Source: Streblospio benedicti (lineage: Eukaryota; Annelida; Polychaeta; Spionida; Spionidae). From it: DNA of 64,000 nt. Each line of letters starts with the position of its first letter. Position 1 is the first letter of the stretch. Shown one piece after another: positions 58,701-64,000 of this stretch. The notes under the pieces are model-generated. The model did not search any database. It saw only the letters and a program-made list of their open reading frames with translations, and was not told the DNA's origin. The position numbers and the translations under genes were made by a program. The stretch lies in assembly GCA_019095985.1 (NCBI GenBank), contig CM032665.1, forward strand, positions 44,696,409 through 44,760,408, written 5' to 3'.

Positions 58701-61513
58701 TATTGATGACATTATTCGGTTGGTCAATCACCATTCTATCATGACTAAAATCCATTTTCATGATTTTATTTTTAAAATAAATCATATCATAACATTCAAC
58801 ATTCAAGTCAATTTTGTCATTTTTGAGGTTTGCTGGAGACGTCAATTCCTGCAGTTTTGATCGCGGAGGAGTTAGTCTAAACTGTTGCACTACAGCATGA
58901 ACACGCCTTCATGGCCTTATTAGGTTTCAGCTTTTTGTATTGATACATGAGGAGGTTAGACTAGCATGTTTTTTTTTTGAGCGTTCATTCCATTCTAAAA
59001 ATTGAGCTAGGAGATTGACCAATCAGCGTGGGTTATTGGCAGTGATTTTTGCACGGAATGATAGAATTGACAGTTTACATTTCTAAATTATGCATACTAC
59101 AGATATATTTGAAGACGTTTTTATAGAGTCTTTACTCAAGTAAGCTGTTTTATGTTCATTTTCGTATCATCTGTACCCTTTATGATGACTCACAGCAGTC
59201 AAATTATTTTTATGAGAACTTTTAGAAATTCCACTTTATAAATTATGAATACTAGCATGTTTTTGAATCGAGGGCAGCACAAGCTACATGCTTTACATGT
59301 TTGGAAGATAATGAATACTAGCATGTTATTGATCATAATTAGTTTGTTTAAAATAAGAACCGCGATTATGAATTCTGTGTACAGGTGGACAATTATGTAA
59401 AAGGTTTAGTATTTATGGAGGCATTATGAAACTAGCATGTTGTTGATCATTATTAGGTTTGCTTACACTTTCTAAATTATGCATACTAGCATGTTATTGA
59501 TCATTATTAGGTTTTTTTACACTTTCTACATTATGCATACTAGCATGTTATTGATCATTATTAGGTTTGTATACATTGGATACTAATTATTATTATGCAT
59601 ACTAGCATGAACTTTCTAAATTGATCATTATTAGGTTTTAGGTTTGCTTACACCTTCTAAATTATGCATACTAGCATGTTATTGATCATTATTAGTTTGC
59701 TTACTTTTTGCACCTTCTAAATTATGAATACTAGCATGTTATTGATCATTATTAGGTTTGCTTACACCTTCTAAATTATGCATACTAGCATGTTATTGAT
59801 CATTATTAGGTTTGCTTACACTTTCTACATTATGAATACTAGCATGTTATTGATCATTATTAGGTTTGCTTACACTTTCTACATTATGCATACTAGCATG
59901 TTATTGATCATTATTAGGTTTGCTTACACCTTCTACATTATGCATACTAGCATGTTATTGATCATTATTAGGTTTTTTACACCTTTACATTATTACTAGC
60001 ATTATGCATACTAGCATGTTATTGATCATTATTAGGTTTGCTTACACCTTCTAAATTATGCATACTAGCATGTTATTGATCATTATTAGGTTTGCTTACA
60101 CCTTCTAAATTATGCATACTAGCATGTTATTGATCATTATTAGGTTTGCTTACACCTTCTACATTATGCATACTAGCATGTTATTGATCATTATTAGGTT
60201 TGCTTACAAATTATGCATTCTATTGATCATTATGCATACTAGCATGTTATTGATCATTATTAGGTTTGCTTACACTTTCTACATTATGCATACTAGCATG
60301 TTATTGATCATTATTAGGTTTGCTTTTACACTTTCTACATTATTCTAGCATTATGATCATACTAGCATGTTATTGATCATTATTAGGTTTGCTTACACCT
60401 TCTAAATTATGCATACTAGCATGTTATTGATCATTATTAGGTTTGCTTACACCTTCTACATTATGAATACTAGCATGTTATTGATCATTATTAGGTTTGC
60501 TTACACCTTCTACATTATGCATACTAGCATGTTATTGATCATTATTAGGTTTGCTTACACCTTCTAAATTATGAATACTAGCATGTTATTGATCATTATT
60601 AGGTTTGCTTACACCTTCTACATTATGCATACTAGCATGTTATTGATCATTATTAGGTTTGCTTACATATGGTAATCCACACTTCACTTCAAATGATCCC
60701 ACATCGATCAAAACTTCAAATAAAACTGCTCAGGAAGTGATGTTCTCACCAGGGATGAAATCAACGGCTGGCACTGGCTACATTATTGGTGAGTCCATAA
60801 CATAATAACAAAAATACATGGAAATAACATTGCTAATTTTTATACAAATCCATAGATCTGCAAGAATCACTGTGGATAAAATATCATGTCACGATTTGGC
60901 ACACTCAAGAACCACAGTGATATTTTGCAAGAGAGTGTGCCAAGTCTCAACGTTCACTTTGTATGACAGTGTAAGCTTTTCACTAAGCAACAAGCTTTTC
61001 ACCAAATTTGTCGCATCGTCGCATGCAATACCATTTATGCAACATCGCAAAACTGTTTTGGCATTCCAAAATGTTTTCAACTAGAATAATTGGTGGCGAA
61101 CGGCATTCTGACATTTAGTCTCGATTTAGCAGACAAAATTAGTTTTTTACGAATTTTTCTTGAATGAGAATGATTCACCACATTGGCGAAAGAGTAAGCA
61201 AAATCTCTCACCCGTCAGAAAAATCTCTCGCCCATGGCGATAAAAACTAACTGGACGCGTGCCCAGAGCAGCGAGACTTGGGTGAGCTATATCAGTAGCA
61301 TGAGAAAGGTTTAAAAGATTTATATTATGGATCTCTTCACTGGTTTTAAAATTTCATGTTTTCAGAAGAAGACAGTTTCGCTGCCCTAGAGGATGGCTTC
61401 ACTGCCACTGTGCACTTTCAACTCCTCAATAAAAATTCCACTGGCCCGATATTCTGCTTTTAGTCGATTTGTCAACTTCACCAATCCAGATTTGTATACA
61501 TATAACCAGTCAT
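43631..61513 (+). CDS. Secreted fucolectin/F5-8C-like gene, seven exons
   Basis: Exons 43631-43709, 44141-44209, 46177-46371, 53972-54039, 54468-54645, 60657-60788 and 61366-61513 join in phases 1,1,1,0,1,1. The product (about 272 codons to the in-frame stop) has a signal peptide (1-19), a short segment with Cys residues (27-49), a discoidin/fucolectin-like domain (about 51-193) and a new region. The domain signs are NAAHG-EGSSAISLDEATDG, then PWNELEPPWVQVTLRF, then VQRVLLFNNIQGQRSDFLQH, and at the end LREIEVYG. In F-type lectins the strand after V-V-FN carries the R-x-D of the fucose site. Here it is NNIQGQ, so canonical fucose binding is doubtful. The last exon changes frame, so the gene may be broken or the assembly wrong. 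Secreted members of this fold usually bind glycans in immunity or adhesion. Function here is inferred. Confidence 0.7.
43720..44140. other. Intron 1 of the lectin-like gene
   Basis: AT-rich, with no element recognised. Confidence 0.5.
44141..44209 (+). CDS. Lectin-like gene exon 2
   Basis: Acceptor CTATTGTTTTTAAG, donor CCAA|GTAAGT. Twenty-two full codons, IEPFDQCVDSEVLNRRHGYC then TP, open in phase 1 only. Two Cys residues 13 apart could form a disulphide. It fits directly between exon 1 and the NAAHG start of the next exon. Confidence 0.6.
44346..45303. mobile_element. TIR element in intron 2 (CCGTATTTCC ends)
   Basis: Left end ACTGTATTTCCGTGTTTTGT then AGC; right end GCTACAAAACATGGAAATAC then GGTA. 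These are near-perfect inverted repeats of about 23 bp with TA at the edges, as in Tc1/mariner-type MITEs. Interior phrases GGCGTCTATTTGA, AAGCGCCGG, GTGTGTGATCCCACTCT and GTAGATAGTCATATCCACGA recur in the element at 52784-53768 and, decayed, at 45600-46125. Confidence 0.65.
45600..46125. repeat. Decayed relative of the 44346 element
   Basis: GAGATGACCACTGTCCCTCA, AAATTAGTGTGTGATCCCAC, AATTATATCCACTATG and CCTTGAATAAGCACCATGTG parallel the two TIR elements, but the sequence has drifted and no ends are visible. Confidence 0.55.
46177..46371 (+). CDS. Lectin-like gene exon 3: first half of domain
   Basis: Acceptor TTCATATCCATCAG, donor CGTA|GTGAGT. Sixty-four full codons from NAAHGVEGSSAISLDEATDG through DAEAFNLPWNELEPPWVQVT to VQRVLLFNNIQGQR. 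It is markedly GC-richer than its surroundings. It holds the domain's opening strand, the ATDG turn (usually A-DG), the PPWVQVTL strand (usually PWW-VDLG) and the V--V-LFNN strand. Confidence 0.85.
46555..47335. repeat. Tandem repeat, about 160 bp, with ATGGCCGCC core
   Basis: Successive units each carry AA(G/T)ATGGCNGCC (starting at about 46751, 46914, 47078 and 47235, spaced 163, 164 and 157), then TTTGAGATTAT, TAT-AATGATAGAA-CATGAT, TTTGGTAT, ATGTAGATTTGT and AATCCAAAT. The units have diverged. The same unit appears once or twice more at 50340-50530. It lies in intron 3. Confidence 0.75.
47365..48110 (+). repeat. Family R repeat, copy R4, in intron 3
   Basis: GCTTCTCGTTGTG, TTTCACGAAGGGCCTTCTCA, GGGAAGGACTTCGCACCGGT, CCTAATCCTACTGTGGCCAT and GGTGTGTGTAACTGGG. 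The stems are GTGTAAC 47983-47989 with GTTACAC 48092-48098 and GTCCAGTGC 48007-48015 with GCACTGGAG 48064-48072 (the outermost pair is mismatched). It is closest to R1 in its left part. Open frames inside are not conserved with R1-R3. Confidence 0.7.
48111..48755. other. Possible decayed coding sequence
   Basis: The frame at 48455-48676 is open but not recognised. As it directly precedes a LINE piece in the same orientation, it may be decayed LINE. Confidence 0.3.
48757..48975 (+). mobile_element. LINE ORF2 C-terminal relic
   Basis: The plus strand reads MLQTILNINWSSHTTNEPLC, GEFPPVTDDIANRILKLEGY and CNSHTVVEL. ML---LN--W--H-TN--LYG-LP-V---I--RRL-L-GHC-RH is a pattern I know from the C-terminus of many non-LTR reverse transcriptases. 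The GHC and RH positions are altered here (GYCNSH). A short dead piece. Confidence 0.5.
49225..49335. repeat. GAGTTGCCAA...AATTTC repeat, copy 1
   Basis: CGAGTTGCCAAATATTTTGA, AATTTCGGAATCATTCCC, CATTCCGAAGCTTCCGACGG and ATTCCGAAATTC. A relative, GAGTTGCCAACCTCGAATTT then AAATTTCTGAATCCCAAGGC, lies at 50728-50790. Confidence 0.45.
49340..50335. other. No gene; repeat-like G-rich block
   Basis: 49790-49910 holds the perfect small hairpin ACTCGGC-AAA-GCCGAGT (49799-49815), then GGTGCCACAGGTGAG, a G-run and GGGGAATTTCCCC. This is probably a small mobile element. 49990-50110 has repeated TGAGAAATGAAA-like phrases. Confidence 0.4.
50340..50535. repeat. Outlying copy of the 160-bp repeat
   Basis: GTGATAGAATCATGAGTTTG, TTGATATAGGTTTATAGAC, CAAATTCAAGATGGCCACCA and again GTGATAGAATCATGATTT. 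It matches the units at 46555-47335. Confidence 0.65.
50860..51800 (-). mobile_element. LINE reverse-transcriptase relic
   Basis: Read leftward from 51800: TGTPLAWMKSYLTNRTQAVV, ELTVGLPQGSSVGPSEYVTY, FGINVHMYADDTQLYLELNP, LKLWMNNNHLKLNENKTKYL and MAKNIGVTFDTEQ to a stop near 51300. After this come YGLSDCELKKLQRVQN, LHWLPIQQRITYKIWLMVFK and RYGERSLRIAGPKLWNNLPN. This is a Jockey/CR1/L2-type LINE with the palm motif F-MYADD intact. The segment that normally joins GVT-D to the C-terminal -LYGL block is missing at about 51298 (an internal deletion), and a stop lies in the QN-AAR block. It is 5' truncated near 51800. Confidence 0.85.
51801..52783. other. No gene seen
   Basis: AT-rich intron DNA. 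TTGGGGAGGACGAGTAACTT and GGGGAGGACTAGTAACTTTT repeat back to back at about 52338-52382, followed by an inverted AAAGTTACTAGTCCT. Confidence 0.45.
52784..53768. mobile_element. TIR element in intron 3 (CCGTATTTTCTCGA ends)
   Basis: Starts TACCGTATTTTCTCGATCAA and ends TATTCGAGAAAATACGGTA. These are perfect 16-base inverted ends including TA, consistent with TA-flanked Tc1/mariner-type MITEs. The interior repeats GCGCCGG, ACTCAAGTAACTTCAAATAA, GGGATTAGTGTGTGATCCCA and GATAGTCATATCCACAATGG, shared with 44346-45303. An internal 57-bp direct duplication (GACGTAATAGCATTGATT...GTAGAGGTCTAGTAGA) lies at 52923-53030. Confidence 0.75.
52923..53030. repeat. 57-bp direct duplication inside the TIR element
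   Basis: TGACGTAATAGCATTGATTT followed by TTTACGTAGAGGTCTAGTAG occurs twice with almost no change. It is absent from the related element at 44346. Confidence 0.8.
53972..54039 (+). CDS. Lectin-like gene exon 4: middle of domain
   Basis: Strong acceptor GGTATTTTTTTCAG, donor CAG|GTACAA. Twenty-two full codons, DFLQHFTVWLRDYSDANNLS then WQ. Phase 1 in, phase 0 out. The S-x-F---V-L-D pattern continues the QRS-DF strand of the previous exon, as in F5/8C-type domains. Confidence 0.8.
54468..54645 (+). CDS. Lectin-like gene exon 5: end of domain
   Basis: Acceptor TTCTACTCCCGGTAG, donor TTTG|GTAAAT. Fifty-nine codons: KCFSLRGSAAYEDIVDGECE, VLPTKEVKVQLDCCAPNVQK and RLSLREIEVYG. The closing L-L-E-EVYG strand is diagnostic for the fold. 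A CC pair and three other Cys residues suggest disulphides. Confidence 0.85.
54830..55325. mobile_element. SINE pair, head-out, in intron 5
   Basis: The plus copy, 54830-54965, has the head TTGGATATGGAGTTGAACTC, ATGACCAGAAGGTTGTGTGT and TCGATCCCC. The minus copy, 54985-55325, has GGGAATAGAACCCATGACCT, TCTGGTCGCAAGTC and CACGGAAGCACAAGTGAC (reverse complement of a tRNA-like head), and the CATGGAGCAGTGTGCAAC body. It is the same family as at 29187-29775. Confidence 0.65.
55335..57495. other. No gene seen; intron 5
   Basis: AT-rich. Open frames at 55835-56140 and 56379-56570 have no recognisable content. Confidence 0.4.
57497..57957. repeat. 54-bp minisatellite, left array
   Basis: About nine units of ATTATGCATACTAGCATGTT, ATTGATCATTATTAGGTTTG and CTTACACCTTCTAA. 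Some units are shortened, and A/C and C/A variants are shared between neighbours. Confidence 0.97.
57958..59415. repeat. Interrupted zone with stray minisatellite pieces
   Basis: Mostly non-repetitive AT-rich DNA in which bits of the unit recur: TTATTAGGTTT at about 58075, 58650 and 58919; ACTAGCATG at about 58963; AAATTATGCATACTA near 59084; ATTATGAATACTAGCATGTT near 59243; and a fuller unit near 59308-59340. Confidence 0.7.
59416..60656. repeat. 54-bp minisatellite, right array
   Basis: About 22 units of the same 54-bp sequence, some truncated or with foreign bits (near 59590, 59985, 60210 and 60345). The unit length is a multiple of three and one frame stays open, giving repeated MHTSMLLIIIRFAYTFYI, but no promoter or splice context supports translation. 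The array ends exactly at the likely 3' splice site of exon 6. Confidence 0.97.
60657..60788 (+). CDS. Lectin-like gene exon 6
   Basis: The acceptor is the CATTATTAG of the last minisatellite unit; no other AG upstream is plausible without leaving unique sequence. Donor ATTG|GTGAGT. Two bases plus 43 codons: LLTYGNPHFTSNDPTSIKTS, NKTAQEVMFSPGMKSTAGTG then YII, phase 1 in and out. The first four codons (GLLT) come from the repeat unit itself. The region after the lectin domain is Ser/Thr/Asn-rich, with potential N-glycosylation at NKT. Confidence 0.65.
61105..61275 (-). repeat. GGGCGAGAGATTTT repeat, inverted copy, intron 6
   Basis: Reverse complement of the block at 41152-41310: CATTGGCGAAAGAGTAAGCA, AAATCTCTC twice, CGCCCATGGCGATAAAAACT and GCGTGCCCAGAGCAG. 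Confidence 0.75.
61366..61513 (+). CDS. Lectin-like gene exon 7, with frame discontinuity
   Basis: Acceptor TTCATGTTTTCAG, donor TCAT|GTAAGT. In the phase set by exon 6 it reads EEDSFAALEDGFTATVHFQL and LNKNSTGP, then stops at 61461-61463. One frame over, the rest reads ARYSAFSRFVNFTNPDLYTY then NQS, up to the donor in phase 1. Both halves look coding. The switch lies between about 61425 and 61450, near an A5 and a CCC run, so an assembly indel is as likely as a true mutation. Confidence 0.6.
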
Positions 61514-61677
61514 GTAAGTATGCATTTTAATACACTTTATGTAGATGTTTCATGAAAGATATTGTAAGATAATTTTGTTAAACAGAATATTGAAATTGAA
61601 ATGTAAAAATAGATGGTAACTGGTACTTTAATATTTTGCCAATTTAATTTATTATATACCAGAAATATATTCAGTTA

Positions 61678-62225
61678 AGTGCAAGAATTCACATTTTTCA
61701 TTTCATTATGACTTTCTCTATTGTGTAGCCATCCTAAACACCATAGCCCCAATATACTCATTGATTAATCTTGATGCAAAGGGCATACAGGCTATAGGCA
61801 TTCGAATTTACAGGCATTTTAAAATTTAACACAATTGAAGTATAATTCCTATGAATCATGGGAGATTGGAGTTAACGGTCTTCCACACCTTCATTAAAGC
61901 CAACACTATATCATATAAGACCGGTATGAATCATAGCCGGGAGGCAGCGAGTTCGATTCAATAGAATCTTCCAAATCACATTTTAGCACTGACTTTCGTT
62001 TCAATAGCCCCAATATACTTATTGATTAATCTTGATGCAGCGAGTCCCGAGTCCAGGACTCTATAGCTTCCCAATAAAATATGCAAGAATTCACATTTTT
62101 CATTTCATTATGACTTTCTCTATTGTGTAGCCTCCTAAACACCATGAGCCCCAATATGTGAGGCCCACATTGATTAATCTGGGTCAGCGAGTCCCGAGTC
62201 CACGGAACTGGATTCTATAGTCATC
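61678..62225. repeat. Locally shuffled duplications
   Basis: GAATTCACATTTTTCATTTC then ATTATGACTTTCTCTATTGT occurs at 61686 and 62089. CCCCAATATACT-ATTGATTA then ATCTTGATGCA occurs at 61747 and 62008, and partly at 62150. GCGAGTCCCGAGTCCA occurs at 62040 and 62187. The segments overlap in changed order, so this is not a simple tandem repeat. Confidence 0.7.
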
Positions 62226-63890
62226 CTTCCAATTAGAAGTGGTGAAAATCATGTGTTTAACTTTTGACGGTCGCCGTATTTTGACGTTTGACGTATATTC
62301 ACATCACACAAAGTCATTGATTTTCAGATTTTATTGTCGTAGATACTGCGAGTTCCACAGGTATACTGAAGAGTCCCAATAGTATTATACTTACACAGGA
62401 GACATGAAATGCGATTTAGATTCTTATTTTCACACTTACAACTCATATTATTATACGTTTTGAAAGAAATCTTAATTATAACCATCCGAGATTTCGATTC
62501 TCGATTCAAAACAATGTCATTTGACAGGCCCAGGCGGTTTGGTATTATCGCATTACTCTGTGGTGTAATGACTTATTTAAACTATCAATCAACGCAGAAA
62601 GGCATGCTAGACGTTATGGATTCACAAAACTAAGGATTTTCTTGATGCTTCTTACCGGCTTGCTAATTTTTCGTGTCGCACTTGACATTGTTCCAAATCT
62701 CCCGCTGTGACGTAATGCACAGGCTAGACATGCTCCAGAGAAAGATGGCGATGCTTCTACATCGTATCCGCCAAACAGTGGTGGATTTTATAAATGCTTC
62801 CATTTCATCATTATTGTTAAAATCGACATTTTACAGAGAAATATTTTCAGTCTATGCTTACGCCATATTAGCTGTCAATTTTGTCGTCGGAAAGGCTTGT
62901 GATTGGCTGAAACAGTAGCCTTGTCCCAGCATGCGTGTTTTGCAATGCTGCTATGCTTGTTAAACGCTGTTGGCAGAGGCTACAGCCTCTCAGAAATGGG
63001 GCTTTAAACACACGAAATATAATGAAGGAATAAATTATTTTTGTGAGGTCAGGGTTCACCGCATGCTAATGAGATGTTTATAAACATATAGCAAAATGGA
63101 CGCCAGTTTGTTTGATACTAAGACCGATGGGAGTTTACAACTAAATATTATTATATTTCGAGGGCAAAGTAGGGTTCAGAAAATGGGTGTTTTGCCTAAA
63201 AGTATGTCTGTTTTTAAATTCATTGTATTATTTGCTACAAAAAAGTGGTTATATCGAAATATTGTGAAGACTAATGAATGGAGTAGGCGATTTTGAGTCA
63301 CCACGTGGCCTTGTATGATGCATCTGACAAACGCTTTGATAGTTACGAGTTAGAAGAAGCTATGTTTTAGGCTCATTTTTGCATGCATTAAGGCATAAAT
63401 TCATGTGTTTAATATTGATGAAATCCTCAAGAATCGCGTACGACCCCTACCTGAAAATTCTGGAAAACCCTGGAATGTGATAATCGCAAAATGGAATCTG
63501 ATGAAGTCCATGGAATATCTTCCACACATCTTGAATTTCATTCTACAATTTAATTAATATTCGATATATTCTACAAATTCACTGGCAAACAAAATCCCAT
63601 GTGACCCTTATCATTTTCAGAAATGGACTGTAAAATACCCTTGATAATTAGCTCTACCCCCTGTGAAAAGATACTTTTTAGATCCCCCTGTAAAACCCTG
63701 AAAACTAAGCTGTTAGGAGAATAGGGATCGTGGATCTTATTTCTGAATATTATCCTATAATAGTGATTATTAGATAGGTTATGGACTTAAATAATTGATT
63801 GATCAATTGATTTAGACATGTATACACTGCATGTGGGAGGTGAATTAATTTCTACTTTACTCAGTTACTAGATGAAAAACGTAAATGCTT
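62226..63890. other. No gene recognised
   Basis: AT-rich DNA. The frames 62409-62633 and 62673-62918 are open on the plus strand but match no family I know. AAGATGGCGATGC near 62742 is a YY1-like site. Confidence 0.35.
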
Positions 63891-63895
63891 TTCCA

Positions 63896-63989
63896 GTTGG
63901 ACGGTGATCTCATGGAAATATCGAGCCCCACCTGGAGGCGTTTCTCCGGGATGACGGAAAATTGCTGGTCGGTCACAGCGACTGCCAGG
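63896..63989 (+). CDS. Possible exon, GC-rich
   Basis: Acceptor AAATGCTTTTCCAG and donor CCAG|GTAGGG enclose 94 bases that are far more GC-rich than the flanks, as exon 3 is. One frame is open throughout (LDGDLMEISSPTWRRFSGMT, ENCWSVTATA), phase 0 in. Exon 7 ends in phase 1, in which this exon would hit a stop, so an unseen exon must lie between, or this belongs to another transcript. Confidence 0.35.
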
Positions 63990-64000
63990 TAGGGTATAAA

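Noticed and set aside
57497-60656. CRISPR-like array or repeat protein (MHTSMLLIIIRFAYTFYI units)
   Set aside because: The units are contiguous with no unique spacers, the context is an animal intron, and the open frame follows from a 54-base period without stops in one frame.
61731-61829. Next lectin exon starting after CTATTGTGTAG (CCATCCTAAACACC...)
   Set aside because: Open for about 32 codons, but the sequence belongs to the shuffled duplications, has no good donor and is not protein-like.

Overview
The window looks like animal nuclear DNA, most likely from a marine invertebrate (hemichordate, lancelet, echinoderm or mollusc; I cannot decide which). The evidence is long AT-rich introns and spacers, very long (TG)n tracts, GT-AG exons, and debris of LINEs, a Penelope-like element, tRNA-derived SINEs, many small inverted-repeat (MITE-like) elements, and THAP and C2H2 zinc-finger fragments. 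Nothing bacterial or viral dominates. There is no operon, rRNA or CRISPR array.

Layout. 0-9 kb: reverse-transcriptase relics (0.4-1.8 kb), long gene-poor DNA, a fold-back with an RFX-type X-box (6.3 kb), relics of a SPDTDVF/LTGCDTT protein family on both sides of a GC-rich repeat (family R, 7.0-7.6 kb), a perfect 36-bp-arm hairpin (7.76 kb), a (TG)n tract and an unrecognised minus-strand exon (8.74-9.04 kb). 9-32 kb: a THAP exon (10.7 kb), a second (TG)n tract (14.4 kb), a 188-codon coiled-coil ORF (14.8-15.4 kb, minus), another LTGCDTT-family relic (18.3 kb), a fold-back (18.7 kb), a Penelope-like 3' part split by a LINE tail (20.6-21.9 kb), a broken VGDNVN-family gene (22.9-23.5 kb), a broken zinc-finger gene (24.7-25.1 kb), a MITE with clean target duplications (28.96 kb) and SINEs (29.2-29.8 kb). 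32.5-42.6 kb: a head-to-tail tandem duplication of a roughly 4-kb unit. Each copy has gained private insertions, including a 562-bp MITE in copy B and a LINE 3' end in copy A.

43.6-64 kb: the one host gene I can assemble, on the plus strand. Exons at 43631-43709, 44141-44209, 46177-46371, 53972-54039, 54468-54645, 60657-60788 and 61366-61513 join with matching phases. They encode a signal peptide, a short two-Cys segment, a fucolectin/F5-8C-like beta-sandwich domain of about 143 residues, and the start of a region I do not recognise. The last of these exons contains a frame discontinuity, so the gene may be broken there or the sequence may have an error. The introns carry TIR elements, a fourth copy of family R, LINE relics, SINEs and a 54-bp minisatellite array (57.5-60.66 kb).

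The most interesting signals are: (1) the last unit of the 54-bp array appears to supply the 3' splice site of the next lectin exon, so that about 30 similar acceptor-like sites lie upstream of it; (2) family R, whose end keeps two nested stems with compensating base changes between copies; (3) the perfect hairpin at 7760-7834; (4) the duplication with an empty-site/filled-site pair for a 562-bp MITE with GTAC target duplications.
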